Part shown: piece after piece, positions 52,111-61,563 of the stretch
Position numbering within the stretch: position 1 is the stretch's first letter
How the letters are laid out: each line of letters opens with the position of its first letter
NCBI RefSeq assembly: GCF_009770985.1
Contig: NZ_WSRW01000003.1
Location: forward strand, 357,275 to 421,274
Direction of reading: 5' to 3'
DNA length: 64,000 nt
Source: Mucilaginibacter lacusdianchii
GTDB lineage: Bacteria; Bacteroidota; Bacteroidia; Sphingobacteriales; Sphingobacteriaceae
The notes under the pieces: generated by a model
Told to the model about the DNA's origin: nothing
The model's database searches: none
What the model saw: the letters and a program-made list of their open reading frames with translations, nothing else
Position numbers and translations under genes: made by a program

Positions 52111-52817
52111 AGAGTGTTACGTTTGAATGGGCATTGCCAAGTGCTATCGTATTTCATGCCGCTGTATTGATAAACTTCAGATGCTGTTCCGAAATCTTGC
52201 AGCATGGGATTGATAGAACCGCTTAAGGCAACATCTTTTTTACGCACTATGTTTTTCATTTTATCATATCGCTCCAGATATCTAAGTTCTTCAAACTGGT
52301 CATGGGGGTTAAATACAATTACTGGATAGTTAAACCGCCGGGCCTGCCTGCTGCTGTCGGCATGAAGACCGATAACGAAAAAGGCCTCTTCTTTTAAAGA
52401 AAAACTAAAATTTTCGGATTGGGGGTCAGAACTTACACGCTGATCATAGCCGTATCTTTTGGCGTCAAGGTTAGACAGCGATTGCAGGCGCATCCACAGA
52501 AAACTCTCAAACGTCGCTTCATTAATACCTGTTGCATCAGGAAAAATGACACAGGCAGTATGGAACTGCGCCTCAGACTTGCGATAATTATCTACAAAAT
52601 CATAAATAAAGTCCAGAATAGCAGCATCATCTTTAGGACAAGCTAGATGACCGGCTACAAATAGCTTCATGTGGTCTTTATTTAGGGCGGCTTTTGCTGC
52701 TACACATGGAAATGATGGGTCGTCGATGAACGCTTTAAATTCTTCTTTGATGTAGTCTTGCTCTGCTGATTTAAGCAGTCTATCTTCTAAATTTTCGGTC
52801 GTATCAATCGGTCTCAT
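52107..52817 (-). CDS. YqcI/YcgG family protein, putative heme-dependent N-hydroxylase
   Basis: 236 aa. Family signatures FPCVAAKAAL, LHADSSRQARRFNYPVIVFNPHDQFEELR, SGSINPML and YSGMKYDSTWQCPF. Characterised members include GntA-type heme enzymes that N-hydroxylate guanidino groups (arginine derivatives). It is the first gene of a two-gene operon with DUF1989. Substrate inferred only from the family. Confidence 0.88.
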   Translation of the reverse strand: MRPIDTTENLEDRLLKSAEQDYIKEEFKAFIDDPSFPCVAAKAALNKDHMKLFVAGHLACPKDDAAILDFIYDFVDNYRKSEAQFHTACVIFPDATGINEATFESFLWMRLQSLSNLDAKRYGYDQRVSSDPQSENFSFSLKEEAFFVIGLHADSSRQARRFNYPVIVFNPHDQFEELRYLERYDKMKNIVRKKDVALSGSINPMLQDFGTASEVYQYSGMKYDSTWQCPFKRNTL

Positions 52818-53587
52818 AACAGGTAAATTTGCAAAGCCCGTGCCATTGGTAGGCGTATAACTTCACCTGCATTATTATAAAGTGCGTTTAAATGAGATAA
52901 TTTGATGGCTGAATTGTTGACGCAAAGGCTTTTACACAGCCATCAAACCAGTCAATAATGACAAATATGCCTGTACTGATATTGGTACAAATTTTAATCT
53001 TTTCTGTGATGTGCTGTTTCATTCAATAATACCCGATCAGGCTACAATAACGCCGGTTTACAGCGTTAAAGAATCTTTTAGCTGGACTGTTTAGCTACTA
53101 ATTCCGACTTTTAAAACTTCACTCTAAAGTTACGGTATTAGAAAAGCGCATAATTATATATGTTATAGGTGAAGTTTCAAAGGTTTTGAGCTGAGTTTAG
53201 TGTAGATAGCATGTTTTGCACCCAGATGAAGTATAATTAACTATTTACAGTGGCGCCGAAATTCTGCTCCATTTACAACTGCTTTGTTAACGGCAACACA
53301 ATGCATGCAGATGATCTAAAATATTCGTTCTACATAATTTCTATATGCATGCAGAGTGTGTAGCATCTCTTTTACCGCCACCTGATACTAAGTACCAGCT
53401 AACGTATAAGGTACATTAAAAGGCAATTAGCTAGAAGATGATATATGAAATGAGGGAGGAAAGGTAAAGGCCTATATTATTTTAGCTTAAAGTTGGTAGA
53501 GCTGGTAACAAAAGTTAACGGTTTCAAATGATTCTTAAAGGTTTCTTGGCCGACTTATTGCAAACAGGTAGTGAAACATTATATACT
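52818..53587. other. Long intergenic region
   Basis: About 770 bp, AT-rich, between divergent genes. Contains a repeated GCATGCAGA (near 53303 and 53346). No ORF, tRNA or convincing hairpin. A frame upstream of 53588 (from 53528) is an extension of the next gene. Confidence 0.4.
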
Positions 53588-54067
53588 ATGGAAAGCATTA
53601 AATCATCTTCATTGAAAAGCAAGCAGGAGGTCATTAACGATCTTAAGAAACTTTTAGCGTTAATTAACGACGGGAAAGAGGGTTACCAGTCTGCAGCAGA
53701 GTCAACTGATAATGAGCAATTAAAGGCCTTGTTTCTTAAATTTTCTGGTGAGCGAATTGTTTACGCATCAGAATTAAAAGACCATATTGCGCTGCATGGC
53801 GACGAAGCAGAGAACGAAAATGGTGGTGTATTGGGTGGTTTACACCGGGCTTGGTTAACCGTTAAGCAAGCGTTGATCAGTAAAGAGGATATCTCGATTT
53901 TGAATGCAATTATGACAGGGGAAAAAGCCGCCATAAATGGATATGATGCCTGTATCACCGATTTCGCAGATCATGCAGATCATATTACACTGTTAACGGA
54001 ACAAAGAGACGGCATTAAGGCTGCGCTTGCTGAAATTGAAAGACAAGCGGTTCTTGCAAACCATTAA
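53588..54067 (+). CDS. PA2169/DUF2383-type four-helix-bundle protein
   Basis: 159 aa from MESIKSSSLKSKQEVINDL (53588; the in-frame ATG at 53528 adds 20 unconserved residues). Two repeated helical pairs (KKLLALINDGKEGYQSAAEST, then FSGERIVYASELKDHI, and GEKAAINGYDACI) match the DUF2383 ferritin-like bundle with Glu/His positions. Found in stress-induced gene sets of many bacteria; the reaction is unknown. Confidence 0.85.
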   Translation: MESIKSSSLKSKQEVINDLKKLLALINDGKEGYQSAAESTDNEQLKALFLKFSGERIVYASELKDHIALHGDEAENENGGVLGGLHRAWLTVKQALISKEDISILNAIMTGEKAAINGYDACITDFADHADHITLLTEQRDGIKAALAEIERQAVLANH

Positions 54068-54133
54068 CATAAAAGGGTTGCTTATTCCAACCCTTAATTC
54101 ACATATAGCTGGCCGCAATCATTTTTTGATTGA

Positions 54134-54862
54134 TTACCGTCGGCTTTCAACCGTATAAACAAAGCTATCGGCTTTATAATAGCCTAAGTTGTATTCAATA
54201 GGGCGTTCTCCTGGGTCAAATACAAAGCGCTTCCTGAAAAGTACGGGTTCACCGGTTTTTATATGTAACTTTTCGGCTATATGTTGCTCGGCCGCATGGG
54301 CACTAATTTCTTCTTTAGACAAAGTTGCAATTGTGGAATAATCATGTTCCAGCAACTCATATAATGGTCGTTTGAAATCCTCATCTCCAGTTAACCCAAT
54401 TCTGGGATGAAAGTAGGATATAAAGTAAACAAAGGGGTCGTCTTTTTTACCGCGAACTCTTTCCAGCTTTAGAATTTTCTTATCTGCTGTAATCTCAAAA
54501 AAATCGGCAATTTGTTTGTCTGGAAAAATCCATGAAATATGAAGTTCAAAATTAGTAACGGTGATGCCACGCAATTTCATTTCTTGCGAAAAGCTTAGCC
54601 AATTGTTAGATTTTGAACTAACTGTCTCCTGATTGACTTTAGTACCTTTCCTTTTTTTGCGAATTAGCAAGCCTTCAAATACAAGTTTATTAATGGCTTG
54701 GCGTAACGTAGTGCGCGAAATAGCAAGCATTTTAGCTAACTCTACTTCATTAGGCAACAGTTTTCCATTCTGAAATTCTTCTTCGGTAATTAATTTCCGT
54801 AAAAGTTCTTCCGCCTGTATATGTAAAGGAACGGGGCTTTTATGATCGAGAGAATATTTCAT
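54134..54862 (-). CDS. GntR-family regulator with UTRA domain
   Basis: 242 aa from MKYSLDHKSPVPLHIQ (54862); the longer frame adds an implausible hydrophobic N-terminus. Winged HTH (LPNEVELAKMLAISRTTLRQAINKLVFEGLLIRKKRKGTKV) followed by a UTRA effector domain (~85-235). HutC subfamily members bind sugar or phospho-sugar ligands and repress neighbouring catabolic genes. Divergent from the phosphomannose isomerase/porter/Sus operon, with palindromes and a promoter in between. Confidence 0.92.
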   Translation of the reverse strand: MKYSLDHKSPVPLHIQAEELLRKLITEEEFQNGKLLPNEVELAKMLAISRTTLRQAINKLVFEGLLIRKKRKGTKVNQETVSSKSNNWLSFSQEMKLRGITVTNFELHISWIFPDKQIADFFEITADKKILKLERVRGKKDDPFVYFISYFHPRIGLTGDEDFKRPLYELLEHDYSTIATLSKEEISAHAAEQHIAEKLHIKTGEPVLFRKRFVFDPGERPIEYNLGYYKADSFVYTVESRR

Positions 54863-54973
54863 AAGAAACAATTGCACTGCAATTATAACAAATTTAACGG
54901 GTGTTATAACAATTATACACACAGATGCGCTAGTTCATTTCAATTGATTGGGCATAAATAAATTTAACAAATG

Positions 54974-55012
54974 TTTGTAATGATATATTTTGTTTATATG
55001 TTTGTACATATA
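54974..55012 (+). promoter_or_regulatory. Consensus promoter overlapped by a palindromic operator
   Basis: -33 TTTG (54974-54977), exactly 19 bp, -7 TATGTTTG (54997-55004), a perfect Bacteroidota promoter. The palindrome TATATGT-TTGT-ACATATA (54995-55012) covers the -7 box and likely start site, the geometry of a repressor operator for the divergent GntR protein. Confidence 0.7.
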
Positions 55013-55086
55013 GTTATAAACCAACAATAGCACACATTTTATAGACATTGCTTTCCTTTAAATCGCTTGTCTGTGTGTTGCTAAAT

Positions 55087-55098
55087 ATGTATATACAT
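55087..55098. promoter_or_regulatory. Second palindrome in the 5' leader
   Basis: ATGTATATACAT, perfect 12-bp palindrome, 11 bp before the isomerase ATG. It shares TATGT and ACAT with the promoter palindrome, so it could be a second GntR site or could occlude translation initiation. Confidence 0.5.
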
Positions 55099-55109
55099 TA
55101 CAACAAAAA

Positions 55110-56918
55110 ATGATTACTGATATCAACAATCGCGAGAAAACAGCTACACTGTATTCCGAAGTAAGGAAAACTTCACAATTCTTAATGCCTGCTCAGTTAG
55201 ACAATTCTTGGAATACTGATGGTGCATACGATATATATCCAGTTGCCTCATTAGGATCAGGAAAGATATTTAACGGTTTTGAATCATTATCAAAATATAT
55301 CATCGAGAATAAAACTGTTGTAATAGATGGTTATGCAGGAGTGTTTTGGGATAAGATTCAAGATAACCTACAGCTGTGCTTTGAAGAAAAGGGGTTAAGT
55401 GTAAATTGGATAAACACCGCCAACCTGTTGAAGCCCGCCGAGCAGATAGATGCGCTGGTAGCACCATTTTTAGGCGAACAAGCATCTGTATGGGGTACTA
55501 AAACTACGTTGACGTTAGCCGATTTGTTTACTGAGACTATCACTGCACAGTCTATAAACCGCAGTTGTGATATCAATATTATTATTGGTACAGGATCTAC
55601 ATTATCTGGCTGGGATGCTCCAGTTATTTATTTTGACATTCCCAAAAACGAAATACAGTTTAGGATGAGGGCCGGCAGTGCCACCAATTTAGGTGCTGAT
55701 AGCTTAGCAGAACCTTTCCAGATGTACAAGCGGTTTTACTTTGTGGATTGGGTAATGCTCAACAATCACAAAAAAGCAGTTCTTGACCGTACAGCTGTAA
55801 TAGCCGATGGCCAGTGGCCAGACACGGTTAATTGGATGTACAAAGCAGATTTTGCTGATGGATTAAACCAATTAAGCAAATCGGTACTGCGTGTGCGGCC
55901 TTGGTTTGAGCCGGGTGCCTGGGGTGGCCAGTGGATGAAAAAGCACATCAAAAACCTGAACACCGACGTGGTAAACTTAGCTTGGTCATTTGAGCTGATT
56001 GTACCTGAAAATGGCTTGGTGTTTGAAAGCGACGGAAACCTGCTGGAAGTGTCTTTTGACACAATCATGTTCAGCAACAATAAAAATGTTTTAGGTAAGC
56101 ATGCTGAACGCTTTGGCGATGAATTTCCTATCCGTTTCGATTTTCTGGACACTGTTGAAGGCGGCAACCTGTCTATCCAATGCCATCCAAGACTAAAATA
56201 TATACAGGAAAATTTTGGCGAAAATATCACGCAGGATGAAACTTACTATATACTGGATTGCGAGGATCAGGCAAGCGTTTACTTGGGTTTCCAAGACAGC
56301 ATTAATCCGGCAGAGTTTAAAAACGCTTTAGAACAAAGTCAGGCTTCCAGCAAAGCCATAGATATTGAACAATATGTGCAAGTGCATGCCGCAAAAAAGC
56401 ATGATCTGTTTTTGATTCCTAACGGCACAGTTCATAGTGCAGGCGCAGGTAACTTGGTACTAGAAATAAGTGCTACACCATACATCTTCACTTTCAAGAT
56501 GTATGATTGGGTGCGGTTAGATTTGGACGGTAACCCACGCCCTATAAATATAGATCACGCATTCAATAATCTCGACTTTAACCGTAAAGGTGAGCAGGTA
56601 CAGAAAGAACTGATTTCATTACCTCAAGTAATAGAAAGTGCCGAAGGTTATCAACTAGTACACCTGCCTACTCATGCCGACCATTTTTACGACGTACACC
56701 GCATTGAATTCGACAGTGAAGCAAGAGTGAATACAGATAATGTATGCCACGTACTGATGCTGGTGGAAGGAGAGGCAATTATGGTGCAAACGGCCGATGG
56801 CACCAAACATCGCTTTGCTTATGCCGAAACATTTGTAATACCGGCAGCCGCACAGTCTTATACCTTAACCAACCTTGGTAGCGCCCGTGCAAAGGTGATT
56901 AAAGCTTTTTTAAAATAA
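55110..56918 (+). CDS. Class I mannose-6-phosphate isomerase with N-terminal kinase-like domain
   Basis: 602 aa. Residues ~60-245 resemble a nucleoside-kinase-type alpha/beta fold (VVIDGYAGVFWDKI), without a canonical P-loop lysine. Residues ~263-500 are the PMI cupin: FEPGAWGGQWMKKHI, QCHP (357-360) and HSAGAGNLVLEIS (442-454), giving the metal-binding His/Glu set. A further C-terminal cupin (~530-602) ends the chain. It interconverts mannose-6-P and fructose-6-P. First gene of the operon; the next gene overlaps by 1 bp (TAATG). Confidence 0.85.
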   Translation: MITDINNREKTATLYSEVRKTSQFLMPAQLDNSWNTDGAYDIYPVASLGSGKIFNGFESLSKYIIENKTVVIDGYAGVFWDKIQDNLQLCFEEKGLSVNWINTANLLKPAEQIDALVAPFLGEQASVWGTKTTLTLADLFTETITAQSINRSCDINIIIGTGSTLSGWDAPVIYFDIPKNEIQFRMRAGSATNLGADSLAEPFQMYKRFYFVDWVMLNNHKKAVLDRTAVIADGQWPDTVNWMYKADFADGLNQLSKSVLRVRPWFEPGAWGGQWMKKHIKNLNTDVVNLAWSFELIVPENGLVFESDGNLLEVSFDTIMFSNNKNVLGKHAERFGDEFPIRFDFLDTVEGGNLSIQCHPRLKYIQENFGENITQDETYYILDCEDQASVYLGFQDSINPAEFKNALEQSQASSKAIDIEQYVQVHAAKKHDLFLIPNGTVHSAGAGNLVLEISATPYIFTFKMYDWVRLDLDGNPRPINIDHAFNNLDFNRKGEQVQKELISLPQVIESAEGYQLVHLPTHADHFYDVHRIEFDSEARVNTDNVCHVLMLVEGEAIMVQTADGTKHRFAYAETFVIPAAAQSYTLTNLGSARAKVIKAFLK

Positions 56919-58339
56919 TGGCGATGGCAAATTCAACTGTTCACAGCGAAGTTAAACAGAGCAGCATTTACCTGTATCTGGTTTGTCTTGTAGCCGCTCT
57001 TGGCGGATTCTTGTTCGGTTTTGATACGGCGGTTATCTCAGGTACCGTTAGCCTGGTCAAGCACGATTTTGACTTAAATGCAGTTAGCGAAGGTTGGTTT
57101 GTAAGCTGTGCCTTATTGGGCTGCATTGTTGGCGTTGCTTTTTCTGGAAAGCTAAGTGATAAATACGGACGTAAAATTGTGCTCATCCTGTCAGCTATAC
57201 TGTTTTTAGCGTCGGCATTGGGCTGTATGTGGTCCAATTCATTCAATGTGCTAATTATTTTTCGGCTTATTGGTGGTTTAGGTATTGGTGTTGCCTCTAT
57301 GGTGTCGCCATTATATATATCAGAATTTTCGCCGGCCCGGTACCGTGGTACTATGGTTTCGCTATATCAACTTGCTTTAACCATAGGCATTGTACTGGCA
57401 TATTTTTCTAATGCTTGGTTAGCTAATCATGCTACTGATAATATTGGTACAGGTAGTTCTCATCTCATCTTATCTGCTCAGGTATGGCGCGCTATGCTGG
57501 GCTTAGGCGCTTTGCCTGCAGCTATATTTTTGGTATCATTATTTTTAGTGCCAGAATCGCCAAGGTGGTTATTGCTAAAAGGAGAGGAGCATAAGGCTAA
57601 ACTTATTCTTACAAAGATAGATGGTGGATCAGCAGCTGCTCATGAAATTGATGCTTTTAAAGCACAAGCCGACAGCGATGATACTTCATTAAAGGAACTA
57701 TTTAAACCGGTGTATCGAAAAGCCCTTTGGATTGGTTTACTATTACCATTCTTATCACAAGTATGTGGTATTAACGCCGTAATATACTATGGACCCCGAA
57801 TTTTAGAACAGGCCGGTTTCACCCTAAATAACGCTTTGGGTGGTCAGGTAACTATCGGCTTAGTAAATGTTGTGTTTACCTTTGTGGCAATTTTTACCAT
57901 AGACAAATGGGGACGCAAGCCGTTGCTTTTTGTTGGTGTGGGTGGGGCCGTAGCTTCGCTCATCATCATAGGTGCCTTGTTCATGTTGGGCGTTACCTCC
58001 GGCCCTTGGATATTGATATTTATTTTGGCATTCATAGCCTGCTTTGCGTTTTCATTTGGCCCGGTTTGTTGGGTAGTAGTGGGCGAAATATTTCCTAACG
58101 CCATTCGCGGCAGTGCTATGGCACTCGCAACGCTATCCTTATGGGTAGGCAACTTCTTGGTTGGCCAGCTTACGCCAGTGATGCTGGAAGGCCTTGGCTC
58201 ATCATGGACATTTTGGCTGTTTGCTCTTTGCTGCTCGCCAGCGTTATGGATCACCTGGAAGCTTATCCCCGAAACCAAAGGCCGCTCATTAGAAGAAATA
58301 GAAAATCACTGGAAACAGACCTATCAAGATAGAACCTAG
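56918..58339 (+). CDS. MFS sugar porter (sugar:H+ symporter)
   Basis: 473 aa with 12 predicted helices. Sugar-porter signatures: GFLFGFDTAVISGT (TM1), GKLSDKYGRK (loop 2-3), RLIGGLGIGVASMVSPLYISEFSPARYRG, PESPRWLL, and PETKGRSLEEIE near the C-terminus. XylE/GalP-like inner-membrane importer. Translationally coupled to the isomerase, so it probably brings in the monosaccharide (mannose or a similar hexose) released by the Sus system. Confidence 0.95.
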   Translation: MAMANSTVHSEVKQSSIYLYLVCLVAALGGFLFGFDTAVISGTVSLVKHDFDLNAVSEGWFVSCALLGCIVGVAFSGKLSDKYGRKIVLILSAILFLASALGCMWSNSFNVLIIFRLIGGLGIGVASMVSPLYISEFSPARYRGTMVSLYQLALTIGIVLAYFSNAWLANHATDNIGTGSSHLILSAQVWRAMLGLGALPAAIFLVSLFLVPESPRWLLLKGEEHKAKLILTKIDGGSAAAHEIDAFKAQADSDDTSLKELFKPVYRKALWIGLLLPFLSQVCGINAVIYYGPRILEQAGFTLNNALGGQVTIGLVNVVFTFVAIFTIDKWGRKPLLFVGVGGAVASLIIIGALFMLGVTSGPWILIFILAFIACFAFSFGPVCWVVVGEIFPNAIRGSAMALATLSLWVGNFLVGQLTPVMLEGLGSSWTFWLFALCCSPALWITWKLIPETKGRSLEEIENHWKQTYQDRT

Positions 58340-58383
58340 CAAAACTCTTGCCGATAAATCAAAACCAATTTAACCAATTAATT

Positions 58384-61300
58384 ATGAGATTAAAACTATT
58401 ACACAGATTCCAAAAGCTGGCTCGGTGTCACAGCAAATCGCTGCTCGCTTGCACGCTTTGCCTTGTTGCATCAAGCAGTATGGCTATGGCCGGTGGTGCT
58501 GCCACCAACGAGTATCAAAATAAAAGGGCGGTTGATGTTGCTATATCCGGCCGGGTACTTGATGATGCCGGTCAGCCGTTACCGGGTGTTAATGTGAGTA
58601 TTCCGGGTACTACCATCGGTACAGTTACAGATGTAAATGGCCGGTACAAACTAAATGTTCCTGACGCTTACGCAAGCCGTAATTTGAGTTTTTCTTTTGT
58701 TGGCTTTGCCACTCAAAGTGTAGCAATTGCCGGCAAAACCGAAATAAATGTAAGCCTCAAAACAAATAACAGCAACCTTAGCGATGTGGTGGTTGTTGGC
58801 TACGGTACCCAAAAAAGAATAAATGTAACTGGTGCTGTAGGTACCATCAGCTCTAAAAATATTGAAAATAAGCCGGTGCTTAACACCTTTCAGGCGTTAC
58901 AGGGCGAATCTCCCAATTTAATTATACAGCAAAATAATTTCAATCCGGGCAGTGATGTTACGGTTAACATCCGTGGTGTTGGAACCTTGGGTGATAATAA
59001 CCCCCTTGTTGTAATTGATGGTATTGTTGGGGGCAATTTAAGTACGCTTAATCCTAATGATATTGCAAGCGTATCGGTGCTGAAAGATGCTGGCTCCGCT
59101 GCTATATATGGATCACGCGCTGCCAACGGTGTATTGTTGGTGACAACTAAAGGCGGAAAGTTCAATTCAAGATCTACAGTTAATTATAGCGGTAGTTTTG
59201 GTTTGCAAGACGCAAGGGTACTGGTACACAAAGTGGACGCGTGGGACAACGCTTATTATAAGAACCAGTCGTTAATTAATTCTGGCTTACCGCCTGCTTA
59301 TACGCCTGATCAAATTCAAGCTATAAAAGATGCTGGTAATGGTACTTGGGATATTGAGCATTTACTGAAAAAAGCGCCATTGCAATCACATAACGTAAGC
59401 TTTACGGGCGGTGGTGAAAAGAGTTCTTATTACGTATCTGCAGGTTATCAAAACCAAGGTAGTAACTTGATTGGCAACGGTGGATCGGGAGCAGATTTTG
59501 GGTATCAAAAATACAACTTAAGGGTTAACCAAACTTCTATTGTCGGTAAGCTTAGAGCAAACATCATCTTAAATTATACTAAAACACGCAATAAAACCAA
59601 TAGTGTTGGCGACAACAACATCTTTGCTGATGCGAACCGTGTACCTTATAATTACAGTTGGAAGGATGCTGACGGAAATTACCTAACCAACCCAGTTGCA
59701 TCACAATACAACGAATATGGTGTGCTTGAAAAAGGTGGTTTTAATCAGGCAGATAACGATGAAATCTTCGGTGCGTTCAACGGTCAGTTAAGTATTACCA
59801 AAGACTTAAAATTAACAGGTGAGTTTGGTGGTACCTTGCAAAATAACGGTACATTCTTTAGGCGTACACAGGTAAACTACTTGCCGGCCGGTGTGTATGG
59901 TAATGACCTGTCGGTGTTAGACGGTAATAGCAAATCTTCCTTGTTCAATACCAAACTTTATGCTGAATATGGAAAAAAGATAACCGATCACACTTTTAAA
60001 GTTCAATTAGGTGTATCAAGCGAAAACTATAGTCAGCGCGGTTTTCAGTTCCAAAATACTTTCACTGATCCCTATTTGGGAACGCCAACTACAGGTACTA
60101 TTGCAGATACACAGAACTCTAATAACAGTATAGGTATTAATAGCAATAGTTTACTTTCCGTATTTGGCCGCGTAAACTACTCTTATAAAGACAAATATCT
60201 TTTCGAGGCCTTGTTCCGCGATGATGCTTCATCAAAGTTTGCAGCGGGAAATCGCGCCAGTTTCTTCCCATCGGTTAGCGCAGGCTGGATTGTAACCCAG
60301 GAGTCGTTTATGGAACCTGTAAGAAATACATTGAGCACTTTTAAATTAAGAGCTTCATACGGTATTGTCGGAAATCAGAATGTTAACAATTTCCAATATC
60401 AAACCCTATATTTTAATTACCCTAACGCTTACGGTTTTGATAAAAATGTTGTTGGTGGTGCAGGTACAAATATCGCCAACCGCGACATACGGTGGGAAAA
60501 ATCAGCTAAATTAAACATCGGTTTTGATGCTGGCATATTTGACGATAAATTAACGGCTACTTTTGATTATTTCAGAGAAACCAGAAGCGATATACTAGCT
60601 CCAAGGGCTGATGTGCCTTATATTTATGGCGCAGGTACTCCCGATTACAATGTGGCAAAAGTTAGAAATACTGGTTGGGAAGCCGCATTAACTTACAACT
60701 TAAGAAGTAAAAATGTTACCCAAAGCTTTAGTGTAAACATAGCTGATAACAAGAACACGCTGCTTAAATTAACCGGTTCCGCTACAGAGTTCATCCAGCC
60801 GCAGGATGTGTTCCAGTTAATCAGAAGAGTAGGTGACCCTATTACCCAGTACTATGGATACCAAACAAACGGTTTTTTCCAAAATCAGCAAGATATAGAC
60901 AACTCACCTAAAATTGCAGGAAATAACGTTCAGCCGGGTGATGTGAAATTTAAAGACCGTAATGGTGATGGTGTTATTGATGAGAAAGACAAAACGGTTT
61001 TAGGTAACCCATTTCCACGTTATACTTTCGGTTTTACATACCGGATAGCTTATAAAGGATTTGACATGTCTTTATTCATCCAGGGTGTAGGTAAGCGCGA
61101 TGCCTTTTTACGTGGCGAGCTTGTTGAGCCGTTCCATTATGGTTATGGTGCTACCATTTACGAACACCAAACAGATATCTGGTCGCCAACCAACCCCGAT
61201 GCCCGTTACCCAATTCTGGCTAACATCGGATCGCCGTCAAACACTAACAACTGGCGCACAGGGTCTGACCTTTACAAGTATAACGCCGCTTACGTACGCT

Positions 61301-61536
61301 TAAAAAATGTAAACATTGGCTACACATTTAGTAAAGGCGTTACACAAAAGCTGGGTATCCAAAGGTTGAGAATATCATTAATCGGCCAAAATTTGGCCAC
61401 TTTAAGCAAGCTTAAATTCATTGACCCAGAAACCTCAGAGTTTAATAACAGGGTTGATATTTATTCCTCATCAAACAGTGCGAGGCAATATCCGCTGCCG
61501 GTGTTTTACGGCGCAGGGCTCGATGTAACATTTTAA
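58384..61536 (+). CDS. SusC/RagA-type TonB-dependent transporter
   Basis: 1050 aa from ATG 58384 (signal peptide ~1-36). A CarboxypepD-regulatory-like domain (ISGRVLDDAGQPLPGVNVSIPGT, ~residues 55-130) precedes the plug (SDVVVVGYGTQKRINVTGAVG) and a ~750-aa barrel. There is no N-terminal STN domain for anti-sigma signalling, which fits control by the GntR regulator instead. Outer-membrane import of glycan oligosaccharides. Paired with SusD. Confidence 0.96.
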   Translation: MRLKLLHRFQKLARCHSKSLLACTLCLVASSSMAMAGGAATNEYQNKRAVDVAISGRVLDDAGQPLPGVNVSIPGTTIGTVTDVNGRYKLNVPDAYASRNLSFSFVGFATQSVAIAGKTEINVSLKTNNSNLSDVVVVGYGTQKRINVTGAVGTISSKNIENKPVLNTFQALQGESPNLIIQQNNFNPGSDVTVNIRGVGTLGDNNPLVVIDGIVGGNLSTLNPNDIASVSVLKDAGSAAIYGSRAANGVLLVTTKGGKFNSRSTVNYSGSFGLQDARVLVHKVDAWDNAYYKNQSLINSGLPPAYTPDQIQAIKDAGNGTWDIEHLLKKAPLQSHNVSFTGGGEKSSYYVSAGYQNQGSNLIGNGGSGADFGYQKYNLRVNQTSIVGKLRANIILNYTKTRNKTNSVGDNNIFADANRVPYNYSWKDADGNYLTNPVASQYNEYGVLEKGGFNQADNDEIFGAFNGQLSITKDLKLTGEFGGTLQNNGTFFRRTQVNYLPAGVYGNDLSVLDGNSKSSLFNTKLYAEYGKKITDHTFKVQLGVSSENYSQRGFQFQNTFTDPYLGTPTTGTIADTQNSNNSIGINSNSLLSVFGRVNYSYKDKYLFEALFRDDASSKFAAGNRASFFPSVSAGWIVTQESFMEPVRNTLSTFKLRASYGIVGNQNVNNFQYQTLYFNYPNAYGFDKNVVGGAGTNIANRDIRWEKSAKLNIGFDAGIFDDKLTATFDYFRETRSDILAPRADVPYIYGAGTPDYNVAKVRNTGWEAALTYNLRSKNVTQSFSVNIADNKNTLLKLTGSATEFIQPQDVFQLIRRVGDPITQYYGYQTNGFFQNQQDIDNSPKIAGNNVQPGDVKFKDRNGDGVIDEKDKTVLGNPFPRYTFGFTYRIAYKGFDMSLFIQGVGKRDAFLRGELVEPFHYGYGATIYEHQTDIWSPTNPDARYPILANIGSPSNTNNWRTGSDLYKYNAAYVRLKNVNIGYTFSKGVTQKLGIQRLRISLIGQNLATLSKLKFIDPETSEFNNRVDIYSSSNSARQYPLPVFYGAGLDVTF

Positions 61537-61563
61537 CAGATCATCTTTAAAACATACAGAAAA

